Shown piece after piece: positions 6,711-11,100 of a stretch of DNA of 11,100 nucleotides. The number at the start of each line of letters is the position of its first letter. The stretch's first letter is position 1. Origin of the DNA: Oscillospiraceae bacterium (GTDB lineage Bacteria; Bacillota; Clostridia; Oscillospirales; Oscillospiraceae); assembly GCA_016296565.1 (NCBI GenBank), contig JAEDJB010000059.1:1-11100 (forward strand), in the 5' to 3' direction. A program made the position numbers and the translations under genes. The notes beneath the pieces are model-generated. The model was not told where the DNA came from and searched no databases. It worked only from the letters and a program-made list of their open reading frames with translations.

Positions 6711-7450
6711 GCCTGGCCTTCTCCCAGCTCCAGGTGGGCTTTAATCAGGGTTCGGTCCCCGGATTTAACCTGGAAATCCAGATCCTTCCCCTGGCAGTCC
6801 TGGAGGATGGCAATCTCCTCCCCTTCCTGCCCCTCGTTGATGTAGTGGATATCGAAGGCACGGATGGGATGCTCGTCCCAAAATTCGGAGGGGAAGGCGT
6901 CCAGCAGCAGGCGGACGTAGGCAGCGTTGTTCATGTGGTGGTTCATGTCGGTGTCTGAGGTGCGGATGATGTGCCGGTAGGCCAGATTCTCCTCCCCCAG
7001 AGCCAGCTTTTTCCGCTGGAAGGGCTCCGTCATCACCGGCGGCAGCAGGGACAGGTCTCGGGGGAAGGGAGTGGACTCCACCCGGCGGAGGCTGTGGTCA
7101 TTTACGTCAATGGCGCACAGCTCCTGGCGGCACAGAAGCAGGGGCTCCCCCTCCAGAGTCTCTACCTGGATGTTGATATGGATGGTCACAGAGGTGACCT
7201 TCACCGGAAACGCCCGCACCCGGACCCGTTCGTTCCAGAGGGGCATGCCCAGATAGCGGATCTTGGACCGGGCCACCGCCCACACCGCGGCGTGGGTTTT
7301 GCTCAGGCGCACCGCGTCGCACTGGTACTGGTGGAACAGCTCGGTCATCACGTCCTGAAACAGGAGGGTGGCATGGTAAACGTCCAGCTCACACCGGCGG
7401 TCGGAAAAGGCCGCGGTAATGTGCTGTTCTTTTTCATAATAATTTTCCAC
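6707..7450 (-). CDS. Acyl-ACP thioesterase, FatA/FatB family
   Basis: A 247-residue bacterial acyl-ACP thioesterase built from two hotdog folds, hydrolysing acyl-ACP to free fatty acid in the cytoplasm. The second hotdog carries the family signature TSDTDMNHHMNNAAYVRLLL (164-183): N170 and H172 correspond to the catalytic Asn/His, and E206 in IHYINEG is in the place of the downstream catalytic acidic residue. The first hotdog starts with the typical 'YHATLLFQDVMTELFHQ' helix (25-41). Length fits bacterial members; plant ones are longer because of a transit peptide. The start is a GTG with AAAGGGAAG 8 nt upstream; no in-frame ATG is near. It leads a two-gene operon with the metallopeptidase (4-nt overlap) and is divergent from the amidase gene. 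Chain-length preference cannot be read from sequence. Confidence 0.92.
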   Translation of the reverse strand: MENYYEKEQHITAAFSDRRCELDVYHATLLFQDVMTELFHQYQCDAVRLSKTHAAVWAVARSKIRYLGMPLWNERVRVRAFPVKVTSVTIHINIQVETLEGEPLLLCRQELCAIDVNDHSLRRVESTPFPRDLSLLPPVMTEPFQRKKLALGEENLAYRHIIRTSDTDMNHHMNNAAYVRLLLDAFPSEFWDEHPIRAFDIHYINEGQEGEEIAILQDCQGKDLDFQVKSGDRTLIKAHLELGEGQA

Positions 7451-7488
7451 TGGTTGATCTTCCCTTTCTGTGGTCTTTTGCGAAATGA

Positions 7489-7517
7489 TTGAAAAATGCC
7501 CGGAAGTGGGCTATACT
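7489..7517 (+). promoter_or_regulatory. sigma-A-like promoter of the amidase gene
   Basis: TTGAAA (7489-7494) and TATACT (7512-7517) are separated by exactly 17 bp; each matches consensus at 5 of 6. The transcript start would be near 7524, with a leader of about 39 nt and a ribosome site AAGGAG at 7551-7556. This is the strongest vegetative promoter in the window. Confidence 0.75.
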
Positions 7518-7562
7518 GCTGGTATCGTTTGAAGCACCAAGCTACCCACAAAGGAGAGCATT

Positions 7563-8390
7563 ATGAGACATATGATTGCCGCCCTCTGCCTTGCGCTGCT
7601 GCTGCCCCTGGCCTGCCTGACCGGCTGCGGCAGTCAGGAGCCGTCTCCCCAGGCTGAAGAACCCAACCAAACCGCTGCCGTCCCGGAGGAACCGTCTGTT
7701 CCCCAGGGCGAACCGGAGGAGCCGGAAGCGCCCTCCCCCGCGCCGGAGAAGAGCAAGCGCATCGTTCTGGACCCGGGGCACCAGGCCAAGGCCAACACGG
7801 AGCAGGAGCCCATCGGCCCCGGCGCATCGGAAACCAAGATGAAGGTCACCGGCGGCACCGCCGGGGTGGCCACCGGGATTCCCGAATATGAGCTGACCCT
7901 CACCGTTTCCCAGCTGCTCCGGCAGGAGCTGGAGGCCAGAGGATACCAGGTCATGATGACCCGGGAAAGCCACGACGTAAACCTGAGCAACCAGGAGCGG
8001 GCGGAGATCGCCAACCAGTCCGGCGGGGATCTCTTCCTGCGGCTGCACGCCAACGGGTCGGAGGATTCCTCCGTCCAGGGGGCCATGACTCTCTGCCCCA
8101 CACCCCAGAATCCCTATCCTGTCGGCCAGCTCTATGAACAGTGCCGGCTGCTGTCCGACCTGGTGCTGGCGGGTCTTACGGAGGCCACCGGGGCCCAGGC
8201 ACAGATGGTGTGGGAGACCGACACCATGAGCGGTATCAACTGGTGCCAAATTCCGGTGACCATTGTAGAGATGGGGTACATGTCCAACCCCCAGGAGGAC
8301 GTGCTGCTCAACGACCCGGCCTACCAGGCCAAGCTGGCCGCAGGCATTGCCAACGGGGTGGACCAGTACTTTTCCCAAACCGGGGGCTGA
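7563..8390 (+). CDS. Lipoprotein N-acetylmuramoyl-L-alanine amidase (Amidase_3)
   Basis: A 275-residue zinc amidase that cleaves the bond between N-acetylmuramic acid and the L-Ala of the stem peptide. A type II signal peptide ends in the lipobox LTGC, so Cys22 should be lipidated and the enzyme anchored outside the membrane. A Pro/Glu-rich linker (26-63) precedes the Amidase_3 domain (about 66-272). Visible motifs are IVLDPGHQ (zinc His73), Glu110 in EYELTL (second ligand), RLHANGS (His162, third ligand) and IVEMGYMSN with catalytic Glu236. ATG with AAGGAG 6 nt upstream. It has its own sigma-A-like promoter and is divergent from the thioesterase operon, so a housekeeping wall-remodelling role is likelier than a sporulation role. 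CwlD, the cortex-modifying amidase, is in the same domain family; nothing here beyond a nearby sleC supports that reading. Confidence 0.93.
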   Translation: MRHMIAALCLALLLPLACLTGCGSQEPSPQAEEPNQTAAVPEEPSVPQGEPEEPEAPSPAPEKSKRIVLDPGHQAKANTEQEPIGPGASETKMKVTGGTAGVATGIPEYELTLTVSQLLRQELEARGYQVMMTRESHDVNLSNQERAEIANQSGGDLFLRLHANGSEDSSVQGAMTLCPTPQNPYPVGQLYEQCRLLSDLVLAGLTEATGAQAQMVWETDTMSGINWCQIPVTIVEMGYMSNPQEDVLLNDPAYQAKLAAGIANGVDQYFSQTGG

Positions 8391-8394
8391 CCAC

Positions 8395-8423
8395 TTCATA
8401 TAGCAAGGTATTTGAATTATTTT
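8395..8423 (+). promoter_or_regulatory. Weak candidate promoter of the GIY-YIG gene
   Basis: In an AT-rich 66-bp gap, TTCATA (8395-8400) and TATTTT (8418-8423) are 17 bp apart, each about 4 of 6 to consensus. The alternative is read-through from the amidase gene; no terminator is seen between the two genes. Confidence 0.25.
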
Positions 8424-8456
8424 ACAACATTTTGAGACAGGACGCAAGGGATTCCT

Positions 8457-8708
8457 ATGAAGCCAAATTACACCTACATCCTCCGCTGCGCTGACGGCAC
8501 CCTCTACACCGGCTGGACCAACGACCTGGACAAGCGTCTGGCCGCCCACAACGCCGGCACCGCCGCCAAGTACACCCGCCCCCGGCGTCCGGTGACCCTG
8601 GTCTATCAGGAGGCCTTTCCCACCAAGGAGGAGGCCATGCGCCGGGAGTGGCAGATCAAGCGCCTGACCCGGGCGGAGAAGCTGGCGCTGATTCAGTCCC
8701 AAACATAA
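8457..8708 (+). CDS. GIY-YIG domain protein, UPF0213/YhbQ type
   Basis: An 83-residue single-domain GIY-YIG protein. The first motif appears as YTYIL (5-9) and the second as LYTGWT (16-21). They are followed by the conserved R27, the 'HNAGTAAKYTRPRRP' loop (31-45), Glu64 in the REWQIKRL helix as presumed metal-binding catalytic residue, and the typical ending TRAEKLALI. Length matches the stand-alone YhbQ-like family, which lacks a DNA-binding domain. Some members have nuclease activity, but cellular role is not established. The ATG has an AAGGG site 6 nt upstream. It lies 66 bp after the amidase gene and ends directly before a bidirectional terminator. Confidence 0.92.
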   Translation: MKPNYTYILRCADGTLYTGWTNDLDKRLAAHNAGTAAKYTRPRRPVTLVYQEAFPTKEEAMRREWQIKRLTRAEKLALIQSQT

Positions 8709-8710
8709 GC

Positions 8711-8755
8711 AAAACCGCAAGGCGGAAGCCGGATCCGGCTTCCCCTTGCGGTTTT
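8711..8755. terminator. Bidirectional terminator between the GIY-YIG and membrane-protein genes
   Basis: A long inverted repeat: AAAACCGCAAGG...GGAAGCCGG against CCGGCTTCC...CTTGCGGTTTT, centred on GGATCC, with a one-base asymmetry (internal bulge). It starts 2 nt after the plus-strand stop and ends 1 nt before the minus-strand stop, and has A-tract/T-tract flanks, so it can serve both genes. Confidence 0.88.
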
Positions 8756-8756
8756 C

Positions 8757-9119
8757 TCATGCTTCTGGATTTTCGTCAGAGCTTTCAGTGCTGGCGGGCA
8801 CTTCTGGGGTTTCGTCAGCGCCTACGGGCTGGACGGACGCCTTTTGGGCTTCCGCCTGCTTCTTCTCTCTCCGCCGGCCCAGGCAGTGGAGGATGGCGAT
8901 GATGACGAACAGAAGCCATAACCGGCTGCCGAAATGAAAGGCCTCCGCACCCTGGGAGAGGATCAGGTCCGCCGCCTTATCCCAGACAAAGCTGAGGATC
9001 AGGGTGATCCAGATCAGGATCAGGGAACCGAACCAGTTCTTTTTCCGGATGAACCGGTCCTGGAGCAGCAGAACCACCACCCAGACAAGCACCCATGGCA
9101 GCTGATGGACAATGGACAC
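8757..9119 (-). CDS. Small membrane protein of unknown function with acidic C-terminal tail
   Basis: I do not recognise this protein. The GTG at 9119 is chosen because AAAGGAGG lies 8 nt upstream and a promoter at 9151-9179 predicts a transcript start inside the longer open frame (up to 9257), which excludes a longer start. The 120-residue product has three hydrophobic segments (about 7-20, 29-46 and 65-80), separated by short basic or mixed loops (DRFIRKKN; DKAADLILSQGAEA). A strongly basic stop-transfer GRRREKK (81-87) is followed by a Pro/Glu/Ser-rich, probably disordered acidic tail (88-120). By the positive-inside rule the tail is likely cytoplasmic (inference). It is divergently transcribed from the DMT transporter with about 150 bp between; no shared function is implied. 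Confidence 0.8.
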   Translation of the reverse strand: MSIVHQLPWVLVWVVVLLLQDRFIRKKNWFGSLILIWITLILSFVWDKAADLILSQGAEAFHFGSRLWLLFVIIAILHCLGRRREKKQAEAQKASVQPVGADETPEVPASTESSDENPEA

Positions 9120-9150
9120 AGAGCAGACCTCCTTTGCTTTCCATGTTCCT

Positions 9151-9179
9151 ATCTTAGCACATTTGACAATATGACTCAA
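9151..9179 (-). promoter_or_regulatory. Promoter of the small membrane protein gene
   Basis: On the minus strand TTGAGT (9179-9174) and TAAGAT (9156-9151) are 17 bp apart, each 4 of 6 to consensus. The leader to the GTG at 9119 would be about 25 nt and would contain the ribosome site. Confidence 0.55.
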
Positions 9180-9204
9180 GTGTATATCCTGGCAGGAATT
9201 CCGG

Positions 9205-9233
9205 TTGTTCCCCATATTCATCCGTGCTATGAT
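9205..9233 (+). promoter_or_regulatory. Extended -10 promoter of the EamA transporter gene
   Basis: TTGTTC (9205-9210) and TATGAT (9228-9233, 5 of 6) are 17 bp apart. A TGc triplet immediately before the -10 gives an extended -10 element, which can offset the weak -35. The leader would be about 32 nt. Confidence 0.6.
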
Positions 9234-9271
9234 ATTCCAAAGAAAAATACATCGCAAAAGAAGGGATTTTT

Positions 9272-10132
9272 GTGTGGATCGTCTTTGCCTTTGGCTCTGC
9301 CCTGTTCGCAGGTCTCACCGCGGTGCTGGCCAAGTGCGGAATTCGAAACACCGACTCCACAGTGGCCACCGCGCTGCGCACCATTGTGGTCCTGGTTTTT
9401 TCCTGGGGCATGGTCTTTCTGGTGGGTTCCCAGGACCAGCTGTTCGGTCTGGACAGCAGAACCCTGCTGTTTCTGGTCCTGTCGGGCCTGGCCACCGGGG
9501 CCTCCTGGCTGTGCTACTTCAAGGCCCTGCAGCTGGGGGACATCAACAAGGTGGTGCCCATCGACAAGTCCAGCACGGTGCTCACCATTCTGCTGGCCTG
9601 CCTGTTTCTTCATGAAGGCATCACGCCCCCCAAGGCCGTGGGCACAGTTCTCATCGCCGTGGGCACGGTGCTGATGCTGGAAAAGAAGGACGCCCCTACC
9701 CGGCAGGCCCAGGGAAACGCCTGGCTGTTCTTTGCCCTGGGCTCGGCGGTGTTTGCCAGCCTCACCGCGATTCTGGGGAAAATCGGCATCACCGGGGTGG
9801 AGTCCAACCTGGGCACCGCCATCCGCACCGGGGTGGTGCTGGTGATGGCCTGGGTCATGGTCTTTGTCACGGGAAAGCAGCATACGCTAAAGCAGATCCC
9901 CCGGCGGGAGCTGGGCTTTCTCGTTTTGTCAGGCCTTGCCACCGGCGGCTCCTGGCTGTGCTACTACCGGGCCCTCCAGGACGGACCGGCCAGCGTGGTG
10001 GTTCCCATCGACAAGCTGAGCATCCTGGTCACCGTTCTGTTTTCCTATGTGGTTTTTCACGAAAGGCTCACCCGGCGGTCCGGGCTGGGGCTGGCGCTCA
10101 TTACCGGGGGCACCCTGGCCATGCTGCTATGA
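9272..10132 (+). CDS. EamA/DMT-family transporter, tandem fusion of two single-domain units
   Basis: A 286-residue polytopic membrane protein of the drug/metabolite transporter superfamily. It is two homologous halves, residues 1-136 and 150-286, joined by a short polar linker (EKKDAPTRQAQGNA). Each half alone resembles the roughly 140-residue single-EamA proteins (COG2510 type): an 'ATA(L/I)RT' helix start, 'FLVLSGLATG(A/G)SWLCY', a 'VVPIDK' block (94-99 and 243-248), and '(L/F)HE' at the start of the last hairpin. About five membrane segments per half are expected. The start is a GTG with AGAAGGGA upstream; an extended -10 promoter supports it. It is monocistronic with a strong terminator. 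Substrate is unknown: DMT proteins move amino acids, nucleotide sugars and other small metabolites. Confidence 0.9.
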   Translation: MWIVFAFGSALFAGLTAVLAKCGIRNTDSTVATALRTIVVLVFSWGMVFLVGSQDQLFGLDSRTLLFLVLSGLATGASWLCYFKALQLGDINKVVPIDKSSTVLTILLACLFLHEGITPPKAVGTVLIAVGTVLMLEKKDAPTRQAQGNAWLFFALGSAVFASLTAILGKIGITGVESNLGTAIRTGVVLVMAWVMVFVTGKQHTLKQIPRRELGFLVLSGLATGGSWLCYYRALQDGPASVVVPIDKLSILVTVLFSYVVFHERLTRRSGLGLALITGGTLAMLL

Positions 10133-10134
10133 AG

Positions 10135-10175
10135 AAAAAACTGCCGGAACGACGCGGTCGTTCCGGCAGTTTTTT
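10135..10175 (+). terminator. Rho-independent terminator of the EamA transporter gene
   Basis: A perfect 13-bp stem (10141-10153 with 10157-10169) with loop GCG and a six-T run at 10170-10175. The A-tract before the stem (10135-10140) also pairs with the T run, so it could work in reverse for hydG. Confidence 0.93.
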
Positions 10176-10193
10176 GTTTATTCTCATACCTAG

Positions 10194-10244
10194 TTCTTGA
10201 TAAAAAGCTTTCAAAGCTTTTTATAGCGCAAAGCGCGTCAAGAA
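10194..10244. repeat. Nested inverted-repeat element downstream of hydG
   Basis: An outer 7-bp inverted repeat, TTCTTGA (10194-10200) with TCAAGAA (10238-10244), encloses two inner palindromes: a perfect 11-bp repeat TAAAAAGCTTT/AAAGCTTTTTA (10201-10223) around one C, and GCGC-AAA-GCGC (10226-10236). As RNA or single-stranded DNA it could fold as a three-way junction. It ends 7 nt after the hydG stop, so it may act as part of the hydG terminator or be a small mobile or dispersed repeat. Confidence 0.7.
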
Positions 10245-10250
10245 TCCGTA

Positions 10251-11100
10251 TCAGAAGCGGAAATCCCGGCGGTTGGAGGCCTGGATCTGCTGGATGTTTT
10301 CCTCCGCGATCCGGCGCACCTTCTCCTTGGGGATGCGGTTCAGCTCCTCCGCCACCATCTGGTAGCCCACTTCCTTGGTCTCGGGGGAGGCGTAGTCCTC
10401 CAGATACTCGGACAGGGTCATAAGGGCGTTGGGGTGGCAGCAGTTGAGGATCTGGCCGCTCTTGCACAGGCTCATGAACCGGTCGCCGGTGCGGCCCTCC
10501 CGGTAGCAGGCGGTGCAGAAGGAGGGGATATGTCCGTTCTCCATGAGCCAGCGGACCACCTCGTCCAGGCTGCGCTGGTCGGAGACGTCGAACTGCTCGG
10601 TGTCGTGGGGGCGCTCCTCCTCGGTGTAGCCGCCCACGGAGGTGCGGGAGCCGCCGGAGACCTGGGAGATGCCCACCTGGAGCAGCTTGGAGCGCACCTG
10701 CTCGCTCTCCCGGGTGGAGACGATCATGCCGGTGTAAGGCACGGCCAGGCGGATGCAGGCCGTGAGCTTGGTGAAGGTCTCGTCGTCGATGCCGTTGTCG
10801 AACTGGTCGGGGTCGATGTCGTCGGCCTTCTTCACCCGGGGCACGCTGATGGTGTGGGGGCCCACCCCGTGGACGGCCTCCAGGTGCTCGGCATGCATCA
10901 GCAGGGCAGCAAACTCATACTTATACATCTCGAGGCCGAACAGAACGCCCAGGCCCACGTCGTCGATGCCGCCCTCCATGGCCCGGTCCATGGCCTCGGT
11001 GTGGTAGGCGTAGTCACGCTTGGGGCCGGTGGGATGGAGCCGCTCATAGCTCTCCTTGTGGTAGGTCTCCTGGAAGAGGATGTAGGTGCCGATGCCCGCG
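10251..11100 (-). CDS. hydG: HydG, [FeFe]-hydrogenase H-cluster maturase (3' part; 5' end beyond window)
   Basis: The frame stays open to the right edge, giving 283 C-terminal residues of a protein usually near 470. HydG is a radical-SAM tyrosine lyase that makes CO and cyanide ligands on an Fe unit for the [FeFe]-hydrogenase H-cluster. The N-terminal radical-SAM CX3CX2C motif lies outside the window. Visible here are GIGTYILFQETYHKESYERL, then AMDRAMEGGIDDVGLGVLFG, which are highly characteristic of HydG, and the C-terminal auxiliary cluster motif CTACYREGRTGDRF with a third Cys in the LNCCHPNAL block (CX2CX22C). This C-terminal cluster separates HydG from ThiH-type tyrosine lyases. The downstream side holds only terminator-like structures, so it is the last gene of its transcript. 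It implies hydrogenase-based anaerobic fermentation. Confidence 0.95.
   Translation of the reverse strand, partial: AGIGTYILFQETYHKESYERLHPTGPKRDYAYHTEAMDRAMEGGIDDVGLGVLFGLEMYKYEFAALLMHAEHLEAVHGVGPHTISVPRVKKADDIDPDQFDNGIDDETFTKLTACIRLAVPYTGMIVSTRESEQVRSKLLQVGISQVSGGSRTSVGGYTEEERPHDTEQFDVSDQRSLDEVVRWLMENGHIPSFCTACYREGRTGDRFMSLCKSGQILNCCHPNALMTLSEYLEDYASPETKEVGYQMVAEELNRIPKEKVRRIAEENIQQIQASNRRDFRF

Noticed and set aside
7563..8390. Reading the amidase as a germination or cortex-modifying CwlD
   Set aside because: It has a lipobox and a strong vegetative promoter and lies several genes from sleC. The Amidase_3 domain alone does not show the CwlD role.

Overview
The window looks like chromosomal DNA from a GC-rich, anaerobic, spore-forming Clostridia member, probably of the Oscillospiraceae (Flavonifractor/Pseudoflavonifractor-like); this placement is an inference. 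Supporting signs are strong AGGAGG-type ribosome sites, a SleC-type spore cortex-lytic system, S-layer-homology domains, and HydG, an [FeFe]-hydrogenase maturase found in anaerobes. I see no phage, transposon, CRISPR or RNA gene. The window is densely coding and its layout looks like ordinary core genome.

Layout, left to right: (1) a UlaG-like metallo-beta-lactamase-fold hydrolase on the minus strand (21-737) with its own sigma-A-like promoter. (2) A divergent three-gene plus-strand operon (870-3019). It encodes a stand-alone protein matching the N-terminal pre-pro region of SleC, a protein matching mature SleC (SpoIID-like catalytic domain plus two peptidoglycan-binding domains), and a small protein made of two further peptidoglycan-binding domains. 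(3) A convergent terminator, then a 909-residue secreted SLH-domain L,D-transpeptidase on the minus strand (3078-5807). (4) A minus-strand operon of an acyl-ACP thioesterase and a YgjP-type zinc metallopeptidase that overlap by 4 nt (5988-7450). (5) Plus-strand genes for a lipoprotein N-acetylmuramoyl-L-alanine amidase (7563-8390) and a GIY-YIG domain protein (8457-8708). (6) A bidirectional terminator, then a minus-strand small membrane protein (8757-9119) divergent from a two-domain EamA/DMT transporter (9272-10132). (7) A strong terminator, a small nested inverted-repeat element, and the 3' part of hydG on the minus strand, which runs off the right edge.

Three of the transcription units act on peptidoglycan: cortex lysis (SleC), 3-3 cross-linking at the surface (L,D-transpeptidase) and amide cleavage (amidase). 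They have separate promoters and orientations, so this is a neighbourhood and not one operon. The most notable point is the SleC locus. In the Clostridium proteins I know, SleC is one polypeptide whose N-terminal part is removed by a Csp protease to activate the enzyme. Here the gene boundary falls close to that processing junction, so the pro-region and the enzyme are separate polypeptides.
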